Assembly (NCBI GenBank): GCA_037447655.1
Contig: JBBHKE010001953.1
Coordinates: 1 to 64,000 of the forward strand
DNA: 64,000 bases
Direction of reading: 5' to 3'
DNA from: Zygnema cylindricum
Lineage: Eukaryota; Streptophyta; Zygnematophyceae; Zygnematales; Zygnemataceae
Below are positions 1 to 10,764 of the stretch, one piece after another (within the stretch, counting starts at the first letter, position 1; each line of letters begins with the position of its first letter). Under the pieces are notes generated by a model. That model had not been told where the DNA came from. It searched no databases and saw nothing but the letters and a program-made list of their open reading frames with translations. Made by a program: the position numbers and the translations under genes.

Positions 1-564
1 TTTGTAAAACACTGATTTTTCTTGGATACATATATGGGAAAGGACCTTAACAATTGCGGTCAAATAATGTGCTTTATTGAAAAAAAGTCTGATGGTAATT
101 CCTCGAAGTACATGGGAGGAAGAAAACGCAAAATGAAAGTGAAAAATGTCAAACAACAAAAAACCAAGAACAAGAGGAACACAAAACGACAAAAAAAGGA
201 CAATCTAAAGATGCGATTAAAAACTAGCGAAAACCCAAAAACAAAATAACAAAATCTAATAAAGCCGGTTGATGCTCCGGTCATTTTGACATCGATGGAA
301 AAATCTTGACGATGCCGAGGCTTGGAGTTAATGGTGAACAGATGGGATTATTGCTAAAGCCTATTTGTGTACCCGTGGGAAATCCCTTGCATTGTGAACA
401 ACCTTTAACTTGTCTTCCTACAATATGTCTAGTGATAAACGTGTCATCAGTTAATGTCGAAGGAACTTTGGCTTCATCTAGGGCATGTGGCCATATGATT
501 TCAATTTTCTATTTGCCCTGATTTAACTTGCATGCGTATCATTCTACTCGCATGCCTCGAGGCC
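1..564. other. No gene recognised
   Basis: I see no gene here. A lysine-rich 75-codon frame at 22-249 comes from an A-rich tract and has no family resemblance. The region holds no obvious repeat shared with the rest of the window. Confidence 0.5.
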
Positions 565-1042
565 CTACAGACTTGCGTGGCTGTTAACCATAGGAGAGTT
601 TTCTCGGTAGGAAGTGGAATTTTGGCCCAAGTTTGTGTGAGAACTACCGCTTGCTTGCCATTTACAGAACTTCAATTCCAATTGCAAAAATCCTTCTGAA
701 ACCGTATTAGCGGTCAGCCAATCATTCCCCAATATTACATCCATCCAGATGGCTAAGTGAATCAGGAATTCGAGCTTAGCTCTTCGTAAGCCCAATAGAA
801 ATTGAAATTTTAGTGTGCTATGGCAAACACTTTGTTTGGAAGATGCAGGTTTGACCAATTTTCCACAAATCGTGCAGCAAGAAGAGAATCAATGCTTCAC
901 AAAACAAAACGGATCCCTCCACAAACTGCAAATATAAACATGACGAAGCTAATAGGTTGCACATAAAAAATATTCTATTAAAAACTACATGTCCATACAA
1001 CGAATGGACAACATCATTTAAAATTGAGCCCTTCGACACCAT
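565..1042 (-). pseudogene. Ty3/gypsy aspartic protease remnant
   Basis: The minus-strand frame 858-565 carries DVILGNDWL (about 741-715). It closely matches the DVILGMDWL motif in the C-terminal half of gypsy retropepsins, where a hydrophobic strand and the DWL turn close the protease fold. It is preceded by a plausible beta-strand stretch (KFQFLLGLRRAKLEFLIHL). The upstream frame 1042-818 overlaps but shows no catalytic D-S/T-G. No zinc knuckle or reverse transcriptase flanks it, so this is a short decayed piece. A chance match is possible because only one motif supports the call. Confidence 0.4.
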
Positions 1043-1391
1043 TAATACTCCAGCAGTTGTAGCATTACATTGCTTGGTATTGTCATTATGGAATCTAAAC
1101 TCACTTAGTTTTTCTAAAAGAAATTGTCTCCCTTGCCTCCCTTATATGTGAACTTTTTAGATAACAACCACATGCGATCCCCCACTGCTTAACTTTGTGC
1201 CTTTATAGGACAATCCCTATCCTAGTGCCAGTTTTCCCTACAATGAAACGGCTCCTTTGTAGTGAAGGTCCTCGTGATATTTCTTTTGCTTTTGTGAACA
1301 CCACGATGGCATGAATATGGTATCCATTTGGCGGGAGAGGTGCTTTGCGTCATGGTGGCACCCTTTTGAACAACTGCACTGCCCATCGGTC
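1043..1391. other. No gene recognised
   Basis: Spacer between the protease-like remnant and the first Harbinger-type MITE. A 157-codon minus-strand frame (1711-1238) starts inside that MITE and runs out into this spacer, so it is unlikely to be a gene. Confidence 0.4.
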
Positions 1392-1394
1392 TTA

Positions 1395-2161
1395 GGGTAG
1401 AATTCCATTAGACGAAAAGTGGGGTTCGTTACTAGACGCCGTACGTTTTCGTACAGCGCCGTACAAAGTCGTACCTTTTTTTTTTTTGTCACCCGAAACA
1501 TCGTTACTGGAAAGATGTTAGGAGGCTCCAATGATGTAGGCGTAATTCCTGGCCGTTGGATATTATACTTTTTCAGATCCGCGAAGCATTCGCGCACATC
1601 GTCCAATGTCACGATACTCTCCTCGCGAGTAGAGTTGTACGATACTGGTCGTGGTAAGGTCGTGTACCATTGGTACACATTAAAAAGCAAAAATATATCC
1701 ACTTTGAACAAGCGATCGCAGGCCTACACATCGAACAGGCCATGTGCCTGTCCTACACAGGCCATGTGCCGCCTGCCACGTTGGATGTAGGTGAGTTGGA
1801 AATATCCTCGCACGCTCCGTCTGACATCTACCGACATTCAAAGTATGCCGCGACCTTCAAAGTTTGCCGCGTTTTTTTGCCATTCTGTTTCGAAATTTTG
1901 ATTTCCATTTTCAAAATCAAAATCTGCCCGCAAACTTTACGTACGAATCATTAACTACCTCCGATCGTACAGATATTTCTTTTTGACTTTCCGTTTTTAT
2001 ATTAATTTTTATATTTTATGAATCTGGACTCTAACCTATGTGCACCAATCATAATTGAGGAATGTTTGTTATTGTCCCGACAAAATGGAATAGTCTTCCA
2101 GTAAACGCTGCCAGTAGAATTTTCCGTACATTTACTGGAACCGCCTAATGGAATTCTACCC
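1395..2161 (-). mobile_element. PIF/Harbinger (Tourist-like) MITE, H1
   Basis: The element is bounded by TTA (1392-1394 and 2162-2164). Its inverted ends begin GGGTAGAATTCCATTAG on the left and, read inward from the right, GGGTAGAATTCCATTAGGCG. It is 767 bp with no transposase. A reverse-oriented relative is at 13917-14608; the match runs through the core, including the block around 1550-1640. In this copy that block reads as a minus-strand frame with the pattern LDDVRECFADLKK, and in the other copy as LDEVRDCFVNLKR followed by a stop. TTA duplication plus GGG termini point to PIF/Harbinger. Confidence 0.7.
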
Positions 2162-2164
2162 TTA

Positions 2165-3565
2165 GGGTGCGTCTCTGTGTGCTTAAGTAAGGGTTTTTCT
2201 CTGTCGTTTTCCAGTAAAACTTAGAGCCGTACCGCGTAAGTTTCATTCGTACAATAAAATAGAAAAAAAGAGAAGTACATTTTGCGTCATCATCGAATTT
2301 AAAATGTACTACATGTTGTCGTCTTGTGTTTTTCGACCCACTTCGACGACAAAAAATGTCATCTTCAACCTTATCTTTAAAATACAGGGCCGATGTGTTT
2401 TAAAATTAGGGATTTTCTATAAACAATTAGGAACACGTATTCGCAAGTGTAATGTTTTGTTCAAAAACTTCAAACGAATTCAAGCGACGTGGAAGTGTAC
2501 ACGATTCGCTATGTTTTGTCCGTTTTTGTCTAATACGACAAAGAGAAGTACACAGTTTGTTTTGTTTTGTCAGTTTCCATCCGGTACGGATTTTTTTTTT
2601 GCACGGGTCTCTAAGGTTCCTATGCCATTTCACGTCGAGCCGACAATAGACGCAAAGGCAAAACGCGTCTTCTTCAACCGTGAAACGACACAGGCTGGAG
2701 GGCGGTACACCGCGAATCGTAATTAGAGTAATGAAAAAATTAGAGTAAAAAAACAAAAAAAAACAATTAGAGTAATTGACGCTAATTTATGTGATAGAGC
2801 TTTTTCAACTATGAAGTTTACTCTAATTTATTTAGTTATTCTATATTGGGTTATGTCGGCGATAATTATGTGCCCGATAATTATGAACAACCAAATTACG
2901 TAGACGTACAAAATGTGTCAGTCCGGTATAGTATTGACGTCATTATGACGCTAATAAAATTTGTCGCATTGAATGTCAGTTAATGTTCACACTGACGACG
3001 ATGCTGTCGACGGACGAGAGTTATGCGAACGGCTTTTTTTCGATGTGATTGATTTTTTTGTTTAGTGCGATTTCACGTGCGAGCGCGATTCTATTAAATC
3101 ATTATTTGTACCTTTTTACTTATAAAAGTACAATTTTGCACGGTCAGACGTCGTCCGTACTCCACACTATTTAAAAATGACCTATATTAGAATTTTTTAC
3201 GCTAATTAATCCTCACCTAAATTAGAATAATGAAAAAATTAGAATCGATTACTCTATTTTATGTGATAGAGTCGAAATTTCGAGCGACCGAATTAGAGTA
3301 ATTTACTCTAATTACGATTCGCGGTGTAGGTCTACAATGTCACGAAAAGTCACGCGACGTCACAAGCAGTTACGAAAAAAAACGTGCGTCATCATAGATT
3401 GTAGACGTTGACAGCCGTCACGGGCTTTGTCGACGTATACAGTCGTCACGCCCTTAAGTGACAATTTCGTTTGGTACACATAGGGACACCCGAAATCCGG
3501 GTCCGCCGGATCTGCGCTGAAAAACAAAAAAAATCTCTAAGTTTGAAGTACATAGAGACGCACCC
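2165..3565. mobile_element. PIF/Harbinger-like MITE, H2, carrying a nested MITE
   Basis: The ends are inverted: GGGTGCGTCTCTGTGTGCTT at the left, and TACATAGAGACGCACCC at the right, which reads inward as GGGTGCGTCTCTATGTA. It is flanked by TTA at 2162-2164 and 3566-3568. About 619 bp of its length is a mariner-like MITE (2708-3326), so the element proper is near 780 bp. No transposase is seen. Confidence 0.7.
2708..3326. mobile_element. Mariner-like MITE, M1 (TA target), nested in H2
   Basis: Terminal inverted repeats of about 24 bp begin CACCGCGAATCGTAATTA and are flanked by TA on both sides (2706-2707, 3327-3328). The interior is AT-rich with repeated TTAGAGTAA motifs and has no coding capacity. 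It is nearly identical to the copy at 16675-17291, including most of the interior. TA duplication suggests the Tc1/mariner superfamily, but the ends do not resemble the CTCCCTCC start of grass Stowaway elements. Confidence 0.75.
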
Positions 3566-3568
3566 TTA

Positions 3569-4515
3569 GGGTACGTCCCCATGTATTAAAGTACATACTT
3601 TTCTCTGTCTTTTTGCCCTAAAATTCAGGGAACTTTGAAAAAAACTTTAGCCGTACGAGAAAATCATTTTTACCAAAGTAAAGTGAACGTCAATTCATAC
3701 TTTGGATGTACGGTATGTTTGTCGTTATGTGAACGCATTTTGGCGTTTTCCCCTTTTTGACCCCCGGGCAAGAGAATCCAGCACAAAAAAAAACTTCATC
3801 CAAAATCACCTCGAGGGGGTGATTTTAGTTCAAGTACCGCCCAAACAGCGAATGAAAAGCGAACCACGCACGCGCCACACGATTTGTAAATTTTTTGGAC
3901 GAGGGAGAGTCCTCGCTATTTTTCTCCGTACCCGTAAAGCGCTATGTACGGAAAAAAAATTGCAGGGGTCTCGGACTTCCACTTGCATTCATGGGTCCTT
4001 CACATTCTTTTTCGCCGTCGTCGCCTCTCCTCTCTCCCTCTCACACTATCGCTTGTATCTCACACTTTTTAGAATGAGACAAGACAATATTGGTATAAAA
4101 TGAAAGATCTTAATTTTTTTTTTTTTTGAATTTTTTAGGTTTTTATTTAATGGCAAATCGAGTGAGAAAAGTAGAAAAAGCGAAATCGGGAAATCATGGC
4201 GTAAAGTTCTTGAATCCGTGACGTTGACGTTGTCACAAGTGAGCGTGACGTCACAATGTCACCAAACCCTAAATATTTGCAATTTCACAAAAATCTAGAC
4301 GTCTACAACTGTCGCTGTTTTTGTTGGCGTCACTAATCGTCGGAAGTTTCGTAGTCGCCTTCAATCGTCACAAGTTGTAATTACGTCTACAACCGTCACA
4401 TATCAACGTTCCGATTTCATTTTTACACATTGGGACGCTCTTCAAAGTAGTACGGCGAATCTTCACTATAGTCCAAAATACTTTATCAAAGTACCGATTA
4501 CATGGGGACGTACCC
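3569..4515. mobile_element. PIF/Harbinger-like MITE, H3
   Basis: Inverted ends are GGGTACGTCCCCATGTA at the left and TACATGGGGACGTACCC at the right (a near-perfect palindromic pair). TTA lies at 3566-3568 and 4516-4518. The right half (about 4160-4515) matches 8941-9302, and the left half matches 10765-11090 (shared blocks around GAGGGAGA-TACTCGCTATTTTT). Small frames inside are not protein-like. Confidence 0.75.
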
Positions 4516-4518
4516 TTA

Positions 4519-5116
4519 GACTGAAACCCTAATTCGAAGGAGATAGTTTCAAATGTCTTCCGCACAGACGAAATTTGGCGGTGACATTTCAAACTTTCTA
4601 TTGCAAGGTTCCACGTGGACGTCGTGAAAAAAAATCAATTTGTTATTTTGTTTTTGTTGTGCAGGTGACAATGATTTTGGATCGTAGATATTTTTTCTCT
4701 TAAAATTTTGTGGGAACCTTTGATGGAACTGGCAGAAAATCCTTTAATACCTGTCGCTGTGGTGGAATATGATGCTAACTGGCTTTTTCACATGTACGTC
4801 TTTGAAAGTACAAAAGTACAGGACTGTAAAAGTTTGTTTGTCGTATACTAAAGAACAATCTATGATAAAAACATTTCCCTGTATCGCAAATTCCCGTCTC
4901 TCGTATGTTTCCCCTGCAAAAAGTACAATACCGTTTTCGTAGAGTTCGGGGTTTTCGCGTACGGAGTTGCTTGGCGCTTTGGAGTCCGCACAGTAGAACC
5001 TGTCATGTGACGCTGACGTGTGGCGCATACAAAGGCTGACACGTATAGCTGCAGTACTGTACTGCAAAATGCGCATGCATACTTGCTTTTGAGATACTTG
5101 CTAATTACTGGTACTG
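4519..5116. other. No gene recognised
   Basis: AT-rich spacer with frequent GTAC. Two overlapping minus-strand frames (5076-4744, 5165-4860) show no known motif. Confidence 0.4.
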
Positions 5117-5118
5117 TA

Positions 5119-5654
5119 CACCGTGAATCGTCACTAGACTTATGTACTCTATATCGACGCCCCAAAATTTTGACATTGATACCCGAAATACAGTGACTAT
5201 TTTATTTTATCCGTGACGTTAATTACGGTTCTTGTGAATTAGCGTCAATGGAATTACCGTACTTATTTCATGAATAGTGTGGTATACGGAATTTGTTTGC
5301 TGGTACAAAACTGTACTTGATTACCCAAAATCGTACGGAAATTGTAGTTAACCTATGTCGGTTGCATGCAGAACTGCGCTTAGAATAAACGTGGAGTCGA
5401 GTTTGCGACAAACGCGTTAGCAAACCCAATTTATAATTATGGATTAAATACACTGAAAGGACGCGACGTGGTACGGATTGTCAAATTTTGTACTTCTACC
5501 TATTTTAACGTATATGTAGTGACGGCGGATTCTGTATACCTAAATCAACGGTAAACATTTTATTCACAATGGGATTGATACACAAATTAACATCAATGAC
5601 ACTAATTCATTATTGACACTAATAATTTCTATAGTCTATTAACGATTCACGGTG
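5119..5654. mobile_element. Mariner-like MITE, M2
   Basis: The ends CACCGTGAATCGTCACTAGA and, inward from the right, CACCGTGAATCGTTAATAGA are flanked by TA (5117-5118, 5655-5656). They are diverged relatives of the M1 termini. The interior is 536 bp and differs from M1, so it is a separate subfamily. No transposase. Confidence 0.65.
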
Positions 5655-5960
5655 TAGCAGGCATCAAATACTAGAGACCTCAACTGGAGTTTCATGACGA
5701 TTTACCCGATTTATTTATCTTATCCCTTATCGCCCTTGCACTGTAAGAAATGGTGCGACAAAAAAGCTTCGCACTAAATTTGACGCTTTACGTCGCGTTA
5801 CTATTCTGTAGCGTGAGCGGATTTTTCTCGATCCAAGTAACATGGACGGTGGATCAGAGGAAATGTGTCCAACAAGGCCATACCCTCAAGTTCCCATCAG
5901 GCGGTGTTCGTCTATTAATAAATCTTCTTCAACGCTAATAACGACCGGCAGTGTTACAGC

Positions 5961-6787
5961 TAGTGTTGGGTATCGAGGACCATTTGCCGATATTAGACGT
6001 ATATCGAATTTCAGGTACCCGATAATCGATATATCGCTTCGATATATCGAAAATGAAAATATCGCGATGTATCGCCGATAAATCGCCGATATATCGTATC
6101 GCCAACATATCAAAGCATAAATAAAAATAAAAAATCACAGGTCACCAAAGTCACGTGCATTCGGACAAAGTGACCGTAAAATCTTTGCCGAAAAGAATTA
6201 CGGTTTTTCCCTGAAATTCAACAGAGTGAAGGAGATCTTTGAGGTACATTGACGTGGTACACTTGCGAGGGTCACGTATATAATACGCAAGTACGGATTT
6301 CCATACGAAAATGGTCGGATTTCAAATTTTTGACGATTTTAGAGATTTGATCGTCAACTTACAAGGAACCACTCAAATCAAAGCACGTATGTAAAAACTT
6401 GTTTACAGACGTTACGCGATGTAACCGAGGCCTCTGTAATACATAAATTGTGTTGTCCGTACTATTACAGAGACCACCTCATGTAACCATACCCCAAATA
6501 AGTAACTATATGAATTACAGAATTAATACTTTTTTGTCGGTTACATTTTGCGGCGTCTACCTTTAAGTCACGGAACGAAAATCGCATCGTACGTGGCGTA
6601 TCACACAATATGTCTCTTTCGCTAAAATAACATATTATATAAAAACATAAAATATTAAATTTAAAAAATACTATATATCGTGATATATATCATATAAATG
6701 TTGGTCTCAAAAAAATCGAGGATTCTGTTTCGATCATTCGATATATCGACGAAATTATCAAAAATGAATTTACCAGATATCCAACAC
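5961..6787. mobile_element. hAT-like MITE, T1 (decayed right end)
   Basis: Starts TAGTGTTGGGTATCGAGGAC, the same left end as T2 (12477), and ends near CCAACAC. Dense TATCG and CGATATATCG motifs lie near both ends, as expected for subterminal hAT transposase sites. The preceding 8 bp GTTACAGC are only partly recovered after the right end (GCACAGC), so the target duplication is decayed. It contains a short secondary repeat at 6412-6500. Small frames through the ATCG repeats are not genes. Confidence 0.6.
6412..6500. repeat. Short dispersed palindromic repeat, copy 1
   Basis: Nearly the same about 80-bp unit occurs at 10423-10500. It contains inverted arms GAGGCCTCTGTAATA and TATTACAGAGACCACCTC with an 8-bp direct repeat ATGTAACC outside them. 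Here it sits inside hAT-like T1. The comparable part of T2 (about 12960) lacks it, so it appears to be inserted. Confidence 0.55.
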
Positions 6788-6973
6788 GCACAGCATTAGG
6801 AAATCTGTAGAATTCGACCCGGTTGGTGGACCAACTAACAAAACCAACTCCAGTTGCTTAAGTCGGATCCAAAAAATGAACACCCGTACCTTTTCCTTGG
6901 ATAGTCCTGCGATTTGCATACTCGTGCTTTAACCTTTGCGCCACTTTTGGAGAACCGCGCCTACTTTTAATGT

Positions 6974-7055
6974 GACCCGGTCGTGGTCGTTGTCGTCGTT
7001 GACGTCGCTTTGGTGGTCGCTATCGTTGTCGTTGTCGTGGTCGTGATTGTGGAAA
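6974..7055. repeat. Degenerate GTCGTT/GTCGTG simple repeat
   Basis: Runs of GTCGTT, GTCGTG and GTCGCT triplet pairs. A related stretch lies at 7335-7440. Frames through it are low-complexity artefacts. Confidence 0.7.
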
Positions 7056-7130
7056 AAAAAAATGATTTAATTTAATTTATGTTACATGGTCGGTGTATTT
7101 ACGGCGTTGTCAACGTCGTGGCGTCATTTT

Positions 7131-7345
7131 CGTTTTGGAAAGCAGATCTACCGTACTGTACTTTGAATTTGTGCATCGTGTCACTATTATAGGTTTGACA
7201 CATTGGTACATCACATCTTCCGATGTCACGACGACATTGTCGTTTTGGAAAACAAATGTACCGTACTTTGAATTTGTGCAGTGGCACTGTTTTCGGGCTG
7301 ACACATCAGTACATCACAACTTTCGGTGTCGGTATAGTCGTTTAA
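7131..7345. repeat. 110-bp tandem duplication
   Basis: Two adjacent units start CGTTTTGGAAA (7131 and 7241) and share the blocks ACCGTAC-TGTACTTTGAATTT, TTTGACACA-TGGTACATCACA and TCCGATGTC. They are diverged by roughly a fifth. Neither strand gives a convincing protein. Confidence 0.6.
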
Positions 7346-7920
7346 CGCTTTCGTGGTCGCTATTTTGGTCGCTGTCGCTGTGGCGTTTACAGCCACCGCC
7401 GTGGTTGTCGTCACTATCGCGGTCGCGACGTCGTCGCTGACGCAACCGTAAGGGACGTGACGTGCAGACTCACAGACACCGCCTTATTTAAAGGTTTTCA
7501 AAACGACGACCAAAGGTCTATGGTTTTTAATAAAGATTTAGTTTTTTAGGTTAGTAGAATCCGGTTTCTAGTTTTTTAGGGTTAGGTTTTGTTCCGACTA
7601 TTTAAAAAACCTGGTGTTGACCTCGTTCGCATGTTAATGACGGTCGCTGTGGACCTATATTATGGCTTACCGATGGTCGATCCTGGCTCGATTTATTGAT
7701 TAGAAAATAATCGGGGTATATCATCTAGATAATCATCCGGTATACCGATACATCGATATCTCGATGGGTGACCTAGGAGTTTCCAAGTGTTTGATTGGTT
7801 TTTGTTTCAACGCTTTCCCTACGCATGTGTAATTTGCGACGAATCAACACACTTCGCGCCTCGATGCGACGAGAATTCCGAGATAACCATAGACGTTTCA
7901 TTCGTACTGCGCACGGTAAA
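7346..7920. other. No gene recognised
   Basis: The GTCG-rich tail gives way to AT-rich sequence with TATCG-like blocks near 7735-7765 that recall hAT-like ends. A phrase near 7885-7920 (CATAGACGTTTCATTCGTAC) recurs near 10525. Confidence 0.35.
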
Positions 7921-8114
7921 TGTTGAATTTATGTATATTCTAGGTTTGTATTGGAAAAATAAATAGTGTAAGTCAGCAAAGGCAGCCTGCTTCTCGCTCA
8001 ACTCTCTCCGGTCCCCATACTTGTTGCAGTCACTGAAGACCAGAGAGAGAGCTAGAGCCATGGCTGTCTAAAGGGGATAGGTTGATTCGTAGTTTGTACC
8101 AAAAGAGGACTACC

Positions 8115-8185
8115 AAAATCAGGATTTGATCCTAGTACCAACCATCCTTAAAAGCCGTTAGCTTTAGCCTATAGCTTAGAGTCGA
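8115..8185 (-). other. tRNA-like module 1 in LTR
   Basis: On the minus strand, an AAGCTATAGGCTAAAGC A-box-like segment is followed by a TAGGATCAAATCCTGA T-arm-like hairpin with the B-box-like core GGATCAAATCC (8132-8122). It matches the first module of the Co2 LTRs. Confidence 0.5.
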
Positions 8186-8269
8186 CGTTGGAATACGTAG
8201 GGTATAATAGTTATTTATAAAGGTACACGTAGAGAATTCTAAATAACTAACAAATAACCAAAAGTTGCT

Positions 8270-8345
8270 TTAGACAAGATTTGAACCAAGGTCTATGGAA
8301 ATATTGATAGTGGTATACCTTATCCAATAAGGCATTAATGAAACG
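8270..8345 (-). other. tRNA-like module 2 in LTR
   Basis: On the minus strand, ATGCCTTATTGGATAAGGTAT resembles a D-arm and A box. It is followed 30-40 bases later by GGTTCAAATCT, which differs from the B-box consensus GGTTCGANTCC at two positions. Confidence 0.55.
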
Positions 8346-8931
8346 ATACACGTGACAGATTTCAAAGATTAATAAACATTACCGCAACAGCTAATTAACA
8401 GGAGACTAACCAAAAGGAGCAATTCATGCATGTACGCGAATCTGAACCGTGTAAAATGTGTTTTGATCGGACGACCGACATTATAGCCGCCACGCGAAGT
8501 GAGCTTTTGGCGGCATACCGAGATAGCGTCACGCGGCGCCATGTGGCGCCACATTATTTGATACCGGAGAAGATGGGAGGAGGAATCATGGCTTCCGATT
8601 TGACAGGTGTCACCTTGTAGACCTTGTCGTACAATGGTCGTAGAATAAGTACATCGCCCATTGTACCTTCTTGTACTGTATAGTGCTCCTATTGGACTAG
8701 GGTTTAGTAGTAGGTAGTCGTGAGTAGGCAGACCAAGACTTAGTGATATTTAGGTACCTCTCTCTAAGAGAGCTTGTAACTATAAAGGTCATCTTTGACC
8801 AGCCATAACTTAATGCTCGGGTGAGCAAATTCAGTGATTCTTTTTGCTGCTGACTCAGGGGAGTCGAAGCTACACAAGGGTGTAGTCGGTCAGAGTCTTT
8901 GCGTGCCAGGGTGGCACTTATTCAGTGGGAA

Positions 8932-9302
8932 TGATAAATGGTAAGAAAAATAAATCGGGAAGCCATGGCGGAAAGTTTACGTGTTGATGACGTCACAAGG
9001 TAGCATGACTTCGCGATGTCACAAAACCCTAAACATCTACAATGTCACAAAAACTTGACGTCTACAACCGTCGTCGTTTTTGTAGACGTCACTAATTTTA
9101 GGAAGTTTCGTAGTCGTCTACATTTCGTTTCGTACTATCGTAGGCTGTCGCTTATATTGTAGACGTCTACACCTATCACATATTTGAAGTAATGAAGGCG
9201 CAAGTAATGATTGACATTGGAACACTTTGAAAAGTACACCGTAAAATCTGCGCTAATATCCAAAGTAACATTTCAAAGTTTCGGTTAAATGGGAACACGC
9301 CC
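8932..9302. mobile_element. Harbinger-like MITE, right half only
   Basis: From about 8941 the sequence matches the right half of H3 (shared blocks AATCGGGAA, CATGGCG, GACGTCACAA, GTCACAAAACCCTAAA). It ends in AATGGGAACACGCCC followed by TAA. The left half is replaced by the truncated B-type LTR. Confidence 0.6.
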
Positions 9303-9304
9303 TA

Positions 9305-9514
9305 AGTCTTGTACGGAAATATTATAACGCACGAAACAAAATTTCGCTGTCAATGTAAGAATGTTGATTCATAGATAGTGTGGCTCGATTTCGCCGCGCT
9401 TGACGACGCGCATTTTTTCATTTAATTTCAATTGATACTTTTACGCCGGTTCGATTTATTATAGTGTACAACGTTTATTTCGTTTTGTGCGTTATAATAT
9501 TTCCGTACAAGACT
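9305..9514. mobile_element. 210-bp MITE with long inverted repeats
   Basis: The left end AGTCTTGTACGGAAATATTA is matched as a reverse complement at the right (TAATATTTCCGTACAAGACT). The arms extend past 30 bp into ACGCACGAAAC / CGTTTTGTGCGT. TA lies at both sides (9303-9304, 9515-9516). It is inserted directly against the TAA flank of the preceding MITE half. Confidence 0.65.
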
Positions 9515-9796
9515 TACAGTACTTCAGTTTAAAGAGGTTTCGTTTTAGTTTGCATTTAAGTTCAATGTAACGCTTAGACCATAGTTCAAAAGTAGGTGAA
9601 AGTACACCCATACAATATGTCTATTGTACGCAAAAAATACAATATACCCTTAAGACCCATATTGTATTGGCCGCCAAATGAAATAAAATAGTAACACACA
9701 TGGATCGATAAAGAATTAAACGTCATGTCTAAATTTGGAAAAAAAAACGGACAAAAAAATATTTTTTTGTGAGTTTGAGGGACTTTTTATTTAAAC
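9515..9796. other. No gene recognised
   Basis: AT-rich spacer containing a short inverted motif around 9610-9670 (CAATATGTCTATTGTACG, CCCATATTGTATTGG). Nothing else is recognised. Confidence 0.35.
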
Positions 9797-10002
9797 CGTC
9801 CGATTTGGACGATCGGACGGTCTCCGATCAAAGTAGCGATCTAAGAAGATCACATGAAAAGCCTATAACACAACTTACGATAGGACTATCGTCAGATTTG
9901 GACGATCGGACAGTCGCTGACCAAAGTAGCGACTTCAAACAATCACATGAAAAGCCCATAACACAACTTACGATGAAGGCGCCGACAAAAGACCTACAAT
10001 AG
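9769..10002 (+). other. Short frame built on a 93-bp tandem repeat
   Basis: Two copies of a 93-bp unit (about 9797-9889 and 9890-9982) keep the same reading frame. Each encodes SDLDDRTV-x-DQSSD followed by SHEKPITQLT. The 77-codon frame has no known domain, signal peptide or coding neighbours. Some differences between copies change the residue (SDLRR to SDFKQ). In-frame preservation is expected by chance for any unit divisible by three, so I do not call it a gene. Confidence 0.35.
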
Positions 10003-10422
10003 AAACGCCTACTTTTGAACTATGGCTTAGACGACTAAATTTCAATTTTGCGGCTAAGTTAATGTCCAACGTGCTCTCACCGTGGAGCTCACGTAACGAC
10101 AAAAAGTGACTGTCTGCAACACTTTTATTTACATGTGGTTGCTGCAGTTTTGTTACCGTACACGTTCGCCGGCCGTGTGAATTGCTAATTTTTTTATGAC
10201 GGTCGACGTTCGCAAGCGCGGCAAAAGTTTAAGCGGTTGAAACAATATTTTGAAAGGCAAAGCTGTCCAACCGATTGACCGTCAAATTTAGACTCAACGG
10301 TACTTTACTTGTACAAATGTGTACTTCGAACGTACCATTTTTGACATAATGACGTAAGTGCAGTGCGCAACCAAAACAGTCACTGCCATGATCAATTCCC
10401 CTTATTTATTGACGATACGCGA
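10003..10422. other. No gene recognised
   Basis: Mixed sequence with frequent GTAC and CGTACC. No protein-like frame and no boundary motif was found. Confidence 0.35.
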
Positions 10423-10500
10423 TGTAACCGAGGCCTCTGTAATACATAAATTTTGTTGTCCGTACTATTACAAAGACCTCTTGATGTAACCATACCCTTA
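10423..10500. repeat. Short dispersed palindromic repeat, copy 2
   Basis: Same unit as 6412-6500 (GATGTAACCGAGGCCTCTGT ... CCGTACTATTACA ... GATGTAACCATACCC). The flanks differ from copy 1, so it is a mobile or dispersed unit rather than part of one larger duplication. Confidence 0.55.
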
Positions 10501-10764
10501 TTTAAGTATTTTAACATTTCAACCATAGATTTTTCATTCGTACTATGTGCACGGTAAAAAACTTTGAAAAAGAATGCATATGCGCATTATTCAAAATTTC
10601 ACATTTTTTAAAATGCGTTGACTGAATTTGACTTATTATATAATAAAATTACGAAAAACTCAAAAAAATAATCAGAATAAAATACAATACGACATCTTAA
10701 ACGATTAAAGTATTAAATATTAATCGATACCTCTATGCTCCAAACTAAACAATAATGCAACTTA

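Larger units (their letters stand above)
7921..8931 (+). repeat. Copia LTR fragment, B type (truncated)
   Basis: Begins TGTTGAATTTATGTATATTC and aligns throughout with the Co2 LTR (27287-28529). Homology stops after ATTCAGTGGGAA at 8931, so the last part of U5 is missing. It abuts the broken right half of a Harbinger-like MITE. It carries both antisense tRNA-like modules found in B-type LTRs. No internal region or partner LTR is present. Confidence 0.8.

Noticed and set aside
22-249. 75-codon lysine-rich frame
   Set aside because: Arises from an A-rich tract, is mirrored by a frame on the other strand, and has no family resemblance.
5886-6138. Frames rich in R-Y-I-S repeats
   Set aside because: Translation of the TATCG subterminal repeats of the hAT-like element, not a protein.
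7093-7440. 115-codon frame and its minus-strand partners
   Set aside because: Runs over a tandem duplication and GTCG simple repeats; all frames show low complexity.
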